Assembly: GCF_002305895.1 (NCBI RefSeq)
Contig: NZ_CP022203.1
Coordinates: forward strand, 3,326,501 to 3,390,500
DNA from: Corallococcus macrosporus DSM 14697
Lineage (GTDB): Bacteria > Myxococcota > Myxococcia > Myxococcales > Myxococcaceae
DNA: 64,000 nucleotides
Reading direction: 5' to 3'
The notes beneath the pieces are model-generated. The model ran no database searches, was not told the origin of the DNA, and saw only the letters and a list, made by a program, of their open reading frames with translations. The position numbers were made by a program, and so were the translations under genes. Positions 37,344 to 48,500 of this stretch are shown one piece after another. The stretch's first letter is position 1, and each line of letters starts with the position of its first letter.

Positions 37344-38846
37344 TCAACCTGGCCAGATGCGAACCCAGTCATCCTGGATGAGCTTGCCGCTGGAGTGGTC
37401 GGTGCTTCCGCTGGCCATGAAGCGACGGGGGGCGGTCAGCGCGAGCAGCCCCGCCTCCACCCAGAAGAGGAGCAGGGCCGCGGCGGCGATGGCGGGCAGC
37501 CGGGCGGCCCACTTCGACGCCTGGGCACGCGAGGCGAGCACCAGGAAGGGGAGCAGCAGCAGGGGGATGAGCGCGGGGAAGACGGCGAGCAGGCCGCGCG
37601 TGTAGCCGAAGAAGGCGACGGTGATGAGGGCCCGGTGCAGCAGCACCGCCGTGAAGAGCGCGAAGGGGCGCCAGGCGGGGCGCAGGGACAGCGCGGCCCC
37701 GGCGAGCAGCAGCAGGGTGAGGGGCCACTTGAGCCACGCGGCCTCTGGCACGAAGACGTCCACGGGGGCCCGGTTGCCGTGAAGCCCCGAGGGCAGGTTG
37801 GACGCGCCCAGGCCCAGGCGGAAGCCGTCCAGCCAGCGGTCCAGCTTGGCGCCCCACAGGCGCGCCGCGTCCGCGGGGTGGGCTTTCATCCACGCGAGGC
37901 CCTCCGCATAGCCGTGCAGCAGCAGGTGCCGCTGCGAGGGATTGGCCACGTCCAGGAAGCCCTCCTGGCCCGCCTGGTTGACGCTGTCCGGGGTGAAGCC
38001 GCCGGTGGCCGCGGCGTGGTTGGCCATGGCGAAGTTGATGGGGCCGTAGACGGTGATGGGGGCCAGCACCGGCAGCGGCTCCAGGTGTGGCGTGCGGGCG
38101 TTGAGCTCCCGGAGGACGCGCGCGTTGTGGACCGCCCAGGGGGCCAGGACGACGGCGGTGGTCAGCAGCGCCGCGCCCCAGCGAGGGGCCAGCGTCCGCC
38201 AGGGTGTGGCGCCGCGGTACAGCCACGCCCAGGCGAGGAGGAAGGGCCAGAGGTACAGGTGCTCGGCGCGGGTGAGCGAGCCCAGGCCCATGACGGCGCC
38301 CAGCAGCACGGCGCCCGTCCACGTGGGGCCGGCGCGGTGCTGGAGCATTAGCGCGCAGGTGGCGGACAGGAAGAGGACGTAGAGGACCTCGTTGCTGTAG
38401 GTGGTGGACAGCACCAGCCAGCCGAAGCTGCACGCGAAGAGGGCCGCGCCCAGGAGGCTCCAGCCCGTGCCCAGCACCTTGCGCCACCACCACCCGGTGA
38501 AGGCGACCGTGGCCGCGTTCAGCAGCGCCAGCGCGAGCTTGTACGGGTAGGCGCTGCCCTGGGGCGGGCCCAGCACGCGGTAGAGCAGGCCCAGGAGCCA
38601 GGGGAACAGGGGCGGGTGATAGGGCAGGGCGGCGGGGCCCTCGTGTCCTCGCGCCAGGTCGACCGCGTAGGCATGGAAGAAGCGCGTGTCGCCGTAGAAG
38701 AAGATGGAGAAGGGCCAGGTGCGGTCGGGCGCCGCCTGGAGGTACAGCCAGCGCAGCAGCAGGCTGAGGCTGAACGTCAGGGCGGCGCCCAGGGCCACCG
38801 GGTGCCGCCGACACAGCTCGCTCACTGCGGTGAAGCGCCCGCGCAT
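37344..38846 (-). CDS. GT-C/GT39-like membrane glycosyltransferase
   Basis: 500 residues with about eleven or twelve transmembrane helices. The first extracytoplasmic loop, FYGDTRFFHAYAVDLARG followed by YHPPLFPWLLGLLY, is the pattern of dolichyl-/undecaprenyl-phosphate-sugar glycosyltransferases (ArnT/PMT-like), with Asp as catalytic candidate. The acceptor is unknown; typical roles are lipid A, glycan or protein modification on the outer face of the inner membrane. GGGGGTGAC lies before the ATG at 38846. The ferritin-like gene is 62 nt upstream on the same strand, so a loose operon is possible. Confidence 0.85.
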   Translation of the reverse strand: MRGRFTAVSELCRRHPVALGAALTFSLSLLLRWLYLQAAPDRTWPFSIFFYGDTRFFHAYAVDLARGHEGPAALPYHPPLFPWLLGLLYRVLGPPQGSAYPYKLALALLNAATVAFTGWWWRKVLGTGWSLLGAALFACSFGWLVLSTTYSNEVLYVLFLSATCALMLQHRAGPTWTGAVLLGAVMGLGSLTRAEHLYLWPFLLAWAWLYRGATPWRTLAPRWGAALLTTAVVLAPWAVHNARVLRELNARTPHLEPLPVLAPITVYGPINFAMANHAAATGGFTPDSVNQAGQEGFLDVANPSQRHLLLHGYAEGLAWMKAHPADAARLWGAKLDRWLDGFRLGLGASNLPSGLHGNRAPVDVFVPEAAWLKWPLTLLLLAGAALSLRPAWRPFALFTAVLLHRALITVAFFGYTRGLLAVFPALIPLLLLPFLVLASRAQASKWAARLPAIAAAALLLFWVEAGLLALTAPRRFMASGSTDHSSGKLIQDDWVRIWPG

Positions 38847-38908
38847 GTCACCCCCGCTCGTGCGGCCCTGCACCTTAGCCAGACGCGAGCGCGGCGGCCA
38901 GGCGGCGC

Positions 38909-39472
38909 TCAGCTCCTCAGGGGCGGCCTGCCCTGGTGCGCCACGAGCAGGTCATGCATGTCATTGGCATGCTCCTCCTCCTTGGAGAGGATGTCCTCCA
39001 GCATCCGGCGCGTCGTCGGGTCATGGCTGGCGAAGTAGCGCACCATCTCCTGGTACGTCTGGATGGCGATGCGCTCGGCGATGAGGTTCTCCTTGATCAT
39101 GTCCACCAGGTTCTGCCCCTCGGCATACTGGCTGGCGCTGCGTGACAGCAGCCCTTCCGGGTTGAAGTCCGCCTTGCCGCCGAGCTGGTTGATGCGCTCG
39201 GCGATCCTCAGCGCGTGCTGCTGCTCCTCGCGGGCGTGCTCCCCGAACTCATCCTTCACGGCCTCGCTGTGGATGCCCACCGCGGCGATGTAGTGATAGG
39301 TGTAGCGCAGCACACAGACGATCTCCGTCGCCAGCGCGTCGTTGAGCAGCTTGATGGTGGCGTTGACGTCACCCTCGTAGTCCTCGGTGATGGCGCCTTC
39401 CTCCAGGTGCTCCCGGGCGCGGCGGCGAATCTCGGTGATGTCCGTGAGGAAGGGCTGCTGGACTTCGGCCAT
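38909..39472 (-). CDS. ferritin-like (bacterioferritin/Dps-type) protein
   Basis: 187 residues forming a four-helix ferritin-like bundle. Metal-ligand candidates are spaced as expected: TEIVCVLRYTYHY (helix A), EHAREEQQH (helix B), ENLIAERIAIQTYQEMVRYF (helix C) and KEEEHANDMH (helix D). It resembles bacterioferritin-type iron or oxidative-stress proteins. The C-terminus does not carry an encapsulin-targeting motif that I can recognise. AGGGGG lies before the ATG at 39472; the longer open frame is not supported. Divergent from the FGGY kinase gene across 291 bp of plain promoter sequence. Confidence 0.88.
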   Translation of the reverse strand: MAEVQQPFLTDITEIRRRAREHLEEGAITEDYEGDVNATIKLLNDALATEIVCVLRYTYHYIAAVGIHSEAVKDEFGEHAREEQQHALRIAERINQLGGKADFNPEGLLSRSASQYAEGQNLVDMIKENLIAERIAIQTYQEMVRYFASHDPTTRRMLEDILSKEEEHANDMHDLLVAHQGRPPLRS

Positions 39473-39763
39473 GGTGGTCCCCCTGTGGTGGGCCCCGCGG
39501 TTGCTGTCGGCTGCCCGCGCGAGCGCGGGACGGGGGCCTGGCGCAAAGGTAGGAAGCGTCGTGCGCGCCGAAGCCACCCACGGGAGGAACAGTCCGCCAC
39601 CATGCCCCGGGGGCGTGCGAGGGCACGGAGACTTCTTCCGGGCTTTCAGAAAAACGACGAACTTCCGCGCGTCGGTGGCAGGCTGCGCGCGTTCGTTTCC
39701 TAGACTCGGCCGCCGCGGCAGTCGCCCGCCCGGTCTGACGGGATGCCCGGCACGGAGGGAAGC

Positions 39764-41359
39764 GTGTCCCACGCAGGTGAGCAGTCCATCCTGGCCATCG
39801 ACCTGGGGACGTCCGCCGTCAAGGTGGCGGCTGTCACGCTCAGGGGCCGGATTCTTGGCGGCGACGTGGAGCCGCTGGAGCTGTCCCTGCTCCCGGACGG
39901 GGGCGCCGAGCAGCAGCCGGAGGCGTGGTGGCGCGCCATCGTCCTGGCGACGCGGCGCCTGCTGGCCTCCGGGGCCGTGCGCGCCGAGGACGTCATCGGC
40001 ATCAACTGCAGCTCACAGTGGTCTGGCACCGTCGCGGTGGACGAGGCCGGCGCGCCGGTGTGCCCCGCGCTCATCTGGATGGACTCGCGAGGCGCCCCGG
40101 ACGTGAAGCGCGCCGTGGATGGCTTCCCCTCCGTGGAGGGCTACAGCGTCGGCCGCCTGCTGACGTGGATTCGTCTGTCGGGCGGCGTGCCGAGCCTGTC
40201 GGGCAAGGACCCGGTGGGCCACATCCTCTACCTGCGGCGCGAGCGCCCGGATGTGTACCGCCGGACATACAAGTTCCTGGAGCCGAAGGACTGGCTCAAC
40301 CTGAGGCTGAGCGGCCGCTGCGTTGCCTCCCATGACTCCATCACCCTGCACTGGGTGACGGACAACCGCTCGCTGGACCGCATCGCCTACGACGACCGGC
40401 TGCTGCGGCTCGCGGGGTTGGAGCGCGAGAAGCTCCCGGACCTGGTGCCCGCCTCCACGGTGCTGGCGCCCATCGCGCCGCGGGCCGCCAGCGAGCTGGG
40501 GCTGCGCGAGGACGTGCAGGTGGTGACGGGCGCGCCGGACATCCTCGCCGCCGCGGTGGGCTCCGGCGCGGTGGGGGACTTCGAGCCGCACCTGTGCGTG
40601 GGCACGTCGTCGTGGCTGTGCTGCCACGTGCCCTACAAGAAGACGGACGTCTTCCATCAGATGGCGTCGCTGCCGTCGGCGTTGCCCGGGCGCTACCTGC
40701 TGGCCAACGAACAGGAGTCCGCGGGCATCTGCCTCACCTTCCTCAAGGACAACATCCTCTACGGCAAGGACTCGGAGGCGGGGATGGACGGCGACGCGCC
40801 GGACCTGTACCGGGTGATGGAGGCGCAGGCGGGGAACGTCCCGGCGGGGAGTGACCAGCTCATCTTCCTGCCGTGGCTCAACGGCGAGCGCAGCCCGGTG
40901 GATGACAAGTCCCTGCGGGGTGGCTTCTTCAACCAGTCGTTGAAGACGACGCGGGCGCACATGGTCCGGGCGGTGATGGAGGGCGTGGCCTACAACTCGC
41001 GCTGGCTCTTCACGTACGTGGAGCGGTTCGTGGGCCGGCGGCTGGAGTCGCTGCGCATCATCGGCGGCGGGGCCCGCTCCGCGCTGTGGTGCCAGATTCA
41101 CGCGGACGTGCTGGGCCGCGCGGTGCAGCAGGTGGACGAGCCGGTGCTGGCCAACGCGCGAGGCGCCGCGTTCCAGGCCGCGGTGGCGCTGGGCCAGTTG
41201 ACGGTGGAGGAGATTCCGTCGCTGGTGCCCGTGGCTCGTACGTTCCAGCCGGATTCGAAGAACGCGGCGCTCTACGACGAGCTGTTCCGCGAGTTCGTCA
41301 ACATCTACAAACACAACAAGGCCATCTTCGCGCGGCTCAACCGCGCGCGAAGCGCCTGA
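39764..41359 (+). CDS. FGGY-family carbohydrate kinase
   Basis: 531-residue FGGY kinase (xylulokinase/glycerol kinase class). The ATP/phosphate motif [14 protein letters not shown] opens the protein, the substrate-loop Asp lies in [13 protein letters not shown], and the C-terminal half has [13 protein letters not shown] and [21 protein letters not shown], the second FGGY signature. GTG at 39764 has GGAGGGA 4 nt upstream and beats the ATG at 39743. The substrate is unproven. The next gene, a sphingosine-1-phosphate-lyase-like enzyme, starts 17 nt later, so the kinase may make or handle a phosphorylated sugar, polyol or lipid head group in the same pathway. Confidence 0.9.
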   Translation: MSHAGEQSILAIDLGTSAVKVAAVTLRGRILGGDVEPLELSLLPDGGAEQQPEAWWRAIVLATRRLLASGAVRAEDVIGINCSSQWSGTVAVDEAGAPVCPALIWMDSRGAPDVKRAVDGFPSVEGYSVGRLLTWIRLSGGVPSLSGKDPVGHILYLRRERPDVYRRTYKFLEPKDWLNLRLSGRCVASHDSITLHWVTDNRSLDRIAYDDRLLRLAGLEREKLPDLVPASTVLAPIAPRAASELGLREDVQVVTGAPDILAAAVGSGAVGDFEPHLCVGTSSWLCCHVPYKKTDVFHQMASLPSALPGRYLLANEQESAGICLTFLKDNILYGKDSEAGMDGDAPDLYRVMEAQAGNVPAGSDQLIFLPWLNGERSPVDDKSLRGGFFNQSLKTTRAHMVRAVMEGVAYNSRWLFTYVERFVGRRLESLRIIGGGARSALWCQIHADVLGRAVQQVDEPVLANARGAAFQAAVALGQLTVEEIPSLVPVARTFQPDSKNAALYDELFREFVNIYKHNKAIFARLNRARSA

Positions 41360-41376
41360 ACCCCGAGGAGTCCGCC

Positions 41377-42906
41377 ATGGCACTTCCAGACCTGAAGGCG
41401 CTGAGTCTGCTCAACCACGTCCCGCCGCGGCTCCTGTCCGCGGCGGAGCGCTACCTCAAGGCCGTCCCTGGCGTGAAGGGGCTGCTCAACCGGGAGACGG
41501 GCACGCTGCTCTCCGAGCTGGAGAGCGGCCTCAAGCCCTACCGCGGGAAGATGCAGTCGTTCGACCACCTGCCGCCGACGGGGCGCTCGCGCGACGACGT
41601 GCTGCGGGAGCTCCAGGCGCTGGAGTCCCAGGAGGAGTCTCGCTGGCGGGAGGGCCGCGTGTCTGGTGGCGTGTACAACGGCGACGCGGAGCACATCGCG
41701 TTCCTCAACCGTGTCTATGCGCTGCATTCGCAGAGCAACCCGCTGCACGCGGACCTGTGGCCCAGCGCCACCAAGTTCGAGGCGGAGGTGGTGGCGATGA
41801 CGGCCAGCATGCTCGGCGCGGACGTGGCGAACGCGGGCGTGCCGGAGGAGGCGCGCATCTGCGGCGCCATGTCGTCCGGTGGCACCGAGAGCATCATGCT
41901 GGCGATGAAGACGTACCGGGACTGGGCCCGGGAGACCCAGGGCATCACCAGGCCGGAGATGGTGGCCCCCGCCAGCGCGCACCCGGCCTTCGACAAGGCG
42001 GCGCACTACTTCGGCATCAAGATGGTGCGGGTGCCGGTGGGCCCGGACTACCGCGCGGACGTGGCCGCCATGCGCAAGGCGGTGAACCGCAACACCATCG
42101 TCCTCATCGGCTCGGCGCCGGGCTTTCCGCACGGGGTCATCGACCCCATCGAGGCGCTGTCCGAGCTGGCGCGCAAGAAGCGCATCGGCTTCCACACCGA
42201 CGCGTGCCTGGGCGGCTTCGTGCTGCCCTTCGCCAAGAAGCTGGGCTACGACGTGCCGCCCTTCGACTTCCGGCTGCCGGGCGTGACGTCCATCTCCGTG
42301 GACACGCACAAGTTCGGCTACGCGGCCAAGGGCTCCTCGGTGGTGCTGTACCGGGGCACGGAGCTGCGTTCGCATCAGTACTTCACGGCGACGGACTGGC
42401 CCGGTGGCATCTACTTCTCGCCCACCTTCTCTGGCAGCCGGCCGGGGGCGCTCATCGCCTCGGCGTGGGCCGCGCTGGTGTGCATGGGGGAGCAGGGCTA
42501 CCTGAACGCCACCCGCCACATCCTGGAGACGGCGGCGGCCATCAAGCAGGGCATCCGTGACATTCCCGAGCTGCACGTGCTGGGCGACCCGCTGTTCGTG
42601 ATTGCCTTTGGTTCCGAGTCCCTGGACATCTTCCAGGTGATGGAGCGGATGAGCGAGCACGGGTGGAACCTCAATGGCTTGCACAAGCCGTCCGCCGTGC
42701 ACCTGTGCGTCACGCTGCGCCAGACGCAGCCGGGGGTCGCGGAGCAGTTCCTGACCGATCTGCGCGACGCCGTGGACTACGTGAAGTCCCACCCGAGCGC
42801 GAAGGGGACGATGGCGCCCGTGTATGGCATGGCCGCCTCCGTGCCCTTCCGCGGGCTGGTGAGTGACTTGCTCAAGAAGTACATGGATTTGCTGTACAAG
42901 GTTTGA
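41377..42906 (+). CDS. sphingosine-1-phosphate lyase-like PLP enzyme
   Basis: 509-residue fold-type I PLP-dependent lyase. Lys312 in [15 protein letters not shown] binds PLP. Blocks such as [40 protein letters not shown] and the ending YGMAA closely resemble eukaryotic sphingosine-1-phosphate lyase (SGPL1/Dpl1), which splits sphingoid-base phosphates into phosphoethanolamine and a fatty aldehyde. No N-terminal membrane anchor is visible, unlike the eukaryotic enzyme. GAGGAG is 6 nt before the ATG. The strong hairpin after the stop closes a two-gene operon with the FGGY kinase. Confidence 0.9.
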   Translation: MALPDLKALSLLNHVPPRLLSAAERYLKAVPGVKGLLNRETGTLLSELESGLKPYRGKMQSFDHLPPTGRSRDDVLRELQALESQEESRWREGRVSGGVYNGDAEHIAFLNRVYALHSQSNPLHADLWPSATKFEAEVVAMTASMLGADVANAGVPEEARICGAMSSGGTESIMLAMKTYRDWARETQGITRPEMVAPASAHPAFDKAAHYFGIKMVRVPVGPDYRADVAAMRKAVNRNTIVLIGSAPGFPHGVIDPIEALSELARKKRIGFHTDACLGGFVLPFAKKLGYDVPPFDFRLPGVTSISVDTHKFGYAAKGSSVVLYRGTELRSHQYFTATDWPGGIYFSPTFSGSRPGALIASAWAALVCMGEQGYLNATRHILETAAAIKQGIRDIPELHVLGDPLFVIAFGSESLDIFQVMERMSEHGWNLNGLHKPSAVHLCVTLRQTQPGVAEQFLTDLRDAVDYVKSHPSAKGTMAPVYGMAASVPFRGLVSDLLKKYMDLLYKV

Positions 42907-42928
42907 GGAGGGCCGGGCACAGCCGTGA

Positions 42929-42961
42929 GGCCCGCGCCCCGTGGTTCATGGGGCGCGGGCC
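42929..42961 (+). terminator. terminator of the kinase/lyase operon
   Basis: A perfect 12-bp inverted repeat (42929-42940 with 42950-42961, arm GGCCCGCGCCCC, 9-nt loop) starts 22 nt after the lyase stop. Confidence 0.78.
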
Positions 42962-43047
42962 CGGTGCACTTCCCCTGGTCATTGTCAGACATGAATGCCA
43001 GCATCGCCGCTGCTTGCCTTCCCATGAGGGAAGGGCGGGGGTGAGGA

Positions 43048-44610
43048 ATGCGTGCTGGCCTTTGGGTGGTGGGCGTCGCCTTGCTCGTCACGGGCTGCGC
43101 CGGGGTTGACGCGTCGACTCGCGGAAACGCGCTCCAGCAGGGTGGGGCGCTCCCTGGTGAACGCTGGACCGCTTCGAGCGAGGACCCCGAACGCGGACAG
43201 GTGGTCGGAGCGGTTGACACCCCGTCCAGGCAACCGCTTCATCGACGCCACCCCCGCCGGGACGTGGTGCTCCTCGGAGGGGCCCGTGGGAAGGGGGATG
43301 GGTTCGGCATCCTGCTGCGCAGCGCGGGACTCGAAGCGCGGGACGCGCGTCTCATTCCCGGCAGCTCCCTCAGTCCGGCTCAAGCGGCGCGGCTCCTCGG
43401 GGCGCTGTGGAGGCGGGACGTCACGCTGGGCCAATTCCCGGCGCGACTCGCGGTGGGCTTCATGCTGCGGGAGGTGTTGGCCAGGGGCGAGGTGTCAAGG
43501 GCGGAGCTGGAGCGCAGGGTGGCGCGCTTCCGTCATGTCGCGGTGCTCCGGCCTGACGGGTACCTCGCGTGGGTTCGCAGCGGTCGGACCCAACAAAGGG
43601 TTGCGCCCGTTGAGTGGCGGAACGGTGCCTTCCGGGCCCATGGCTTCGAGTTGGGGCGCTTCTACGATGGGCGGACGGGCGTCTTCCGGCTGCTGAATGA
43701 CGATTTGCGGGAGGAGAGCGGGTTTCCCCTGGCGGACGTCCACGATGACGCGGACGTGCTCAGCCGCACGCTGGATGGGGCGGAGGAGGCCTTCGTCGGG
43801 CTCGCCCTCGCGGTGGGGAGGTTCTTCTCAACGTCGCCGGCGGACAACGTCAGGGCACTCCGGGAGCTGCCCGCCGCGGTGGTGGCGTTGCTGGAGTCGT
43901 CCCCCGAGTACCTGGCGCGCTTCCGGTACATGACCCGGGGCGAGCAGGTGCAGGCTGTCTCCAGACTGGCGACGAACCTCATCGCCACCTGGGGGACGGT
44001 GTCGGCCGCGACGCGAACGTTGGAGGGGACAGCCCTCGCCTCGGCGGAAGTGCCCGTGCTCGCGTTGTCCGTCCAGGGCACTGCCGCGGTGCGAATCGTG
44101 GCGGCGCCCGTGGGACGTGCGGCGGCGGTGCTGAGCGGCGGGCCCGGAGCGGCCATCATCCTTCAGCGGGCAGGCGCCACCGCCAATGAGGGGGCGCCGT
44201 CAAAGGGGCCCGGCCAGTGGGGCTCGGCGAGGGAGGTCCTGAATCCCCGCGCTCGCCGGTATCAGGAACAAATCACGGGGCATAAAGCGGACGAGGCATA
44301 CTGGGTCGGTGGTGTTGGCAAGGACAGCGGAGGCGTGAAGTTCGACGGCTTCGAGAACGGCGTACTGCTGGAGGCGAAGGGTCCGGGCTACGCAAAGTTC
44401 TTCGAGGGCTTGGAGCCCAAGGCGTGGTTCCGGAACTCCGGTGCAAAGGGGCTCGTTGATCAAGCAGTGCGCCAGAGCAGAAAGGTTCGGAGCATGGGGA
44501 TTCCAGTGCGGTGGCATGTCGCGGAGAAGGCGGCCGCCGATGCCTTCCGTGAACTCTTCAAGAACGCTCGGGTGGAGGGCATTGAGGTCGTCCACACCCC
44601 CGCGCTCTAG
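43048..44610 (+). CDS. lipoprotein polymorphic toxin with C-terminal Tox-REase-5 nuclease domain
   Basis: 520 residues. Signal sequence with lipobox LVTGC (Cys17) makes it a lipoprotein. Residues about 60-400 are an unassigned delivery-type region with hydrophobic stretches near 330-385. The last 116 residues are a restriction-endonuclease-fold toxin: YQEQITGHKADEAYW, Asp433 in KFDGFENG, then Glu442-Ala-Lys444 in LLEAKGPGY, a PD-(D/E)xK site. Lipoprotein anchor plus variable C-terminal nuclease is the plan of SitA toxins delivered by outer-membrane exchange in Myxococcus; assignment to that system is inference. The immunity-like gene starts 12 nt downstream. Confidence 0.88.
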   Translation: MRAGLWVVGVALLVTGCAGVDASTRGNALQQGGALPGERWTASSEDPERGQVVGAVDTPSRQPLHRRHPRRDVVLLGGARGKGDGFGILLRSAGLEARDARLIPGSSLSPAQAARLLGALWRRDVTLGQFPARLAVGFMLREVLARGEVSRAELERRVARFRHVAVLRPDGYLAWVRSGRTQQRVAPVEWRNGAFRAHGFELGRFYDGRTGVFRLLNDDLREESGFPLADVHDDADVLSRTLDGAEEAFVGLALAVGRFFSTSPADNVRALRELPAAVVALLESSPEYLARFRYMTRGEQVQAVSRLATNLIATWGTVSAATRTLEGTALASAEVPVLALSVQGTAAVRIVAAPVGRAAAVLSGGPGAAIILQRAGATANEGAPSKGPGQWGSAREVLNPRARRYQEQITGHKADEAYWVGGVGKDSGGVKFDGFENGVLLEAKGPGYAKFFEGLEPKAWFRNSGAKGLVDQAVRQSRKVRSMGIPVRWHVAEKAAADAFRELFKNARVEGIEVVHTPAL

Positions 44611-44622
44611 GGAAACAGCCCC

Positions 44623-45387
44623 ATGAGCATGAAGCCAGAGCCGGAGACCTATCCTGATTCCTACTTCGCCGGGGCCTACTGGGGGCCGCGCAAGGAGTCG
44701 GCCGAGGAGTGCGCCCGTCGCACAGTGAGGTTCCTCAATCTCCTGGCCGAGTGCGATCCATTCCTTGGCCAATGGTACAAGCCCGCCAGGTCGCGTAAGG
44801 ACGCGCGAAAGCACAGCCTCATGCCCCCCAACGTGTCGACGTTCGCCGAGATGTTCCGGCGAGGCGTCAACCGGGAGGAGGGGGGGGACATCTTCGAGGA
44901 CTTGGGCTTCAGCTTCTGGTTCGACAACGGCGGGCCCGTCCGCGATTGCGCGGCTTTGCGCATCCACTGCGGTGGCTACGCCGAAGCGACCTCCAACTCG
45001 TGCTTCTTGTCGCTCCCCAGCCAGGGGGAGAACGCGGAGCGGCTGTTCAATCTCCCCACCCTGGCCTGCGTGGTTCGCAGCATGGCCATTGCTTGGGAAC
45101 CCGATTGGGTCGCCGCCATGTCTCGCACGCATCGGGATCTGGACGATAAGGACGCCAAGGCGGACATGTGGCTGGGCTGGGTGACGTATCTCTCACGTCA
45201 TCGAGGCACGGTGCCGCCGCTGCCCGCTCCAGTACGAATCGAACCCGTGGAGGACAGGGGGGCCCTGATCATCCTGACTCCGGAGCGCTTCACGGTCGGC
45301 AACCAGGACCACGTGGCATTGGCGCGGCAGGTGCGAGCGCTGCTGACTCGAGCGGAGCTGTTGAAGCCGTTCCAGGCCCGAACGTAG
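44623..45387 (+). CDS. Imm52-like immunity protein
   Basis: 254 residues, soluble and without signal peptide. The opening SYFAGAYWGPRKESAEECARR and the segments GFSFWFDNGG and VTYLSRHRG resemble the Imm52 family, which accompanies Tox-REase-5 toxins. It follows the toxin by 12 nt, in the same strand, so the two form a toxin-immunity pair and this protein would block the nuclease in the cytoplasm. ATGs at 44623 and 44629 are both possible starts; GGGAAACAG upstream suits the first. Confidence 0.85.
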   Translation: MSMKPEPETYPDSYFAGAYWGPRKESAEECARRTVRFLNLLAECDPFLGQWYKPARSRKDARKHSLMPPNVSTFAEMFRRGVNREEGGDIFEDLGFSFWFDNGGPVRDCAALRIHCGGYAEATSNSCFLSLPSQGENAERLFNLPTLACVVRSMAIAWEPDWVAAMSRTHRDLDDKDAKADMWLGWVTYLSRHRGTVPPLPAPVRIEPVEDRGALIILTPERFTVGNQDHVALARQVRALLTRAELLKPFQART

Positions 45388-45531
45388 GAACAGAAGTGAC
45401 CGGAGTCGTGTAGCCGTTCAGGGGGGATAGGTGGTGTCGACGGCAAACAAGTGCTGCCACACCACCGCGCCGGGTGCGTGCTGAAGGCGAGGCGCTCCGC
45501 TCCGCCTCCAGCCCTGGCGCCGGCCCTCGGG

Positions 45532-48500
45532 TCAGCGGGGCTCCGTGCCTCCCTCCCGCGTCGCGGCGAGAATCTCCTTGACGATGTCGGTGGAGGAGCC
45601 GCGCCGAGCTGCCTGCTCGGCGTAGCGCCGGGCCTCGTCGCGTTGGCCCAGCTTCCAGTGCGCTTCGGCGATGTTCGACAGAATCGCGTGCGACATCGCC
45701 GGGTCGCCCGCCGTGCCCGTGGCGGTGTCCACCGACACCTCGTTGGCGGTGAAGGCCTTGTGGAACCAGTCGAGCGCCTCGGCGGTGCGGCCCAGCGCCT
45801 CGAGCGCCGCGCCCTTCAGGTTGAGCAGCCGCGCCCGCCCCACCTCGTCGCACGCGGCCCGAAGCGCCGGCTCGAGCCGCTCCAGCGCCGCCGTCGGGTC
45901 GCCCCGCTCGAGCCACGCGACGCGCGCGTCGAAGAAGAGGACCTGCCCATCCTCGGGCGCCTCGGCCAGCGCGGCGTCGGCCACGCGGCGCGCCTCGTCC
46001 AGCCGCGTGGCCTTCACCAGGGACCAGCCGAACTGCAGCCGCGCCAGCCGCGCCAGCCTCGTCACCTCGGCGTGGCGCCCCTCACTGGACTCGCCCGTGG
46101 CGAGCGCGCTCCCCAGCGCCTGGGCCCGAGCGTCGCCGCGCAGCACGCTCTGGTACAGCACCTGGAACGCCAGCTCCGCGTCGCCCGTCCGTGAGCGCGC
46201 CGGCAGCACCTCATGCAGCCGCGGCAGCAGCCCACGTGACTCCCACAGCGGCCACGCGAGCGTGAAGAAGTGCTGCCAGCCGGCGCGGCTCTTCTCCAGA
46301 GGCACGTCGGCGGGCCACAGGGGGCCGTCACCCTCCATCGCGGTGGCGATGCGCCGCGCCACCCACAGCCTCACCGCGCTCGCGGGCGCGTCCTGCTCCT
46401 CGTCAGCGAAGAGGCTCGCGGCGAAGTCGTCGTCACTGGCGCGCGCGCGGTTGCCCTTCTCCACCACCTGCGCGTCGGGAGTCCAGCCGCTGCGCACCAG
46501 GGGCACCAGCAGCGCTTCGGCGCCCTCCAGCCGCTCGAGCGCGGCCAGCAGTTCGCCGCGCAGGCGCTCGAGGCGGGTCTCTCCCATGGCGGCCAGCACC
46601 TTCACCGGCACGTCGTCGTGAGCCTCCAGCGAGCCGAGGTAGCGGCCGAGTTGCGGCACCGCCGCGTCCTCGTCGACGCGGCCCAGGGCCTCCCTCGCCG
46701 CGAGCGCGTGGTAGGCGTCCTCGGAGTCCAGGAGCGCCTCCAGCCGGGCGCGGGCCCCGGCGTGGCCGCGCTTCGCCAGGGCTCTCAGCCCGGGGAGCCC
46801 CTCGTCGAGGTCGCGGGCGGCCACGGTGAGCCACGCGCGCGCGCAGCCCTCCGGGTCGACGTCGAGCAGCTCTCGCGTGATCCTGCCCGCCGCGGCGAGG
46901 CCCTCCTCCTCGAACAGGGCAAGGACCTCGGCGCGGAAGGCCGCGTCGCGCCGCGCGCGCGCCACCAGGTTCGGGAGCGCGGCGTACCAGCGCGGGGCGC
47001 TCAGCACCTCCCGCAGGGAGCGCTCGGCCCGCGCGGAGCCTGCCGCGCGCATCGGCCCCGCGTCGCCCCCGCCGGCGACGATGTCGACGATTTCGAGACG
47101 CTCGTCGGTGTCGAGCGCGAAGAACAGGGTGCGCGCGGAGGCGCGGCCCGCGAAGGCCCGGGCGGCCTCATGGAGGTACGCCCGGCAGGCGCGGAGCCGC
47201 TCCTGCATGGCGAGCTGCGTCCACGCGTCGTCGAGGGCGCGGGCCTGCTGCGCCTCGGCCTCCGAGAGGGGCGTGGCCCCCGGGGGCGCCGCGCGCTCGC
47301 CTGGCGCCTCGAAGGTCAGCCGCTCGTTGTTCTCATAGCCGATGGACACCACGCTGCACGGCGGCTGGCCGCGCAGCCCGGCCCAGCCGTCGAACCACTG
47401 CAGCACCACGCCGCCCAGCGGCGCCCGGGTCCCATCCTCCGCCGGCACGCCCTCCTGCCTCAGCGCCTCCATGCGGGTGTCCAGCCACTCGCGCAGCCGC
47501 GGGACGTGGGCTGCGACGCGCGCACGGAGCGCCGCCGCGTCGAACGGCAGCGGTGACAGCGCCAGCACCCGCTCCCGGGTGACGGCGGTGGCGTGCCCCG
47601 CCCGCAGGGAGATGGCGGTGGGCTCGAGCCGGTGGCCGTCGGGCCCCAGCGTCATCACCTCGCGCGCCGTCTCGCCCAGCACCTCCACCACGCGGCCGCG
47701 GGCGGCGAAGGCCAGCGGCGCCGCGTCGCTGGTGGCCACCAGGGGCGAGGGGCCGACGTGCACCTTCCGCGTGCACCGCGGCGTGTCGCCCAGCTCCACC
47801 AGCCAGACCCACTCGTCGTCCGTCAGCGCCGCGGTGCCCTCTCCCGTGTGCAGCAGCTCGGGCGCGTTCTTCCACTGCCGCAGGGGCACGGGGCGCGACG
47901 GCTCGCTCACGTCGAAGAGCGTCAGGTTCGCCCCGGCGGCCACCAGCAGCCGCCCGGCGCCGGTGAAGCCGAGCTGGCTGATGCGACGCCCGCCGGGGAG
48001 GGCGAGCGGGGCGAGCCACACGAGCGCGGCATCGTCGACGCGGTAGAGGTTGACGATGGCGCCGCTGGCGCAGGCCAGCAGCGTGCCGTGCGCGGCCATG
48101 GGCCCGTCACCCGCCGAGGGGCGGTGGACCGTCGCGCGCGTTTGGCCCGCCGCGTCGAGCAGCACGAGCGTCGAGCCCACCGAGGCCACGACGCCGGCGG
48201 GCAGCGCGGCGAGGCCGTCAATTTCGGAGGGGAAGGTGGCCAGCCGCCGCGCGTCGCCGCCGGCGGGGTGCTCGAAGAGCGCTCCCTTCGCGTCCGCCAC
48301 CCACCAGCCGTCGGGGCGCTCCAGGGCCGTCCCCAGGCGCGGAGCGTCCTCCGCCTCGTCATCGCCTTCGAGCGGCGCGGCCAGCACCCGCGTCGCCGGC
48401 TCCACCGGGAGCGCGCGGGCCTCCCCGAGCTCGAGCTCCTCGGCGGGGAGCCGCTGACAGGCCTCGCGGCTGGCGCGCACCGCCGCCTCGAAGGCCTGGT

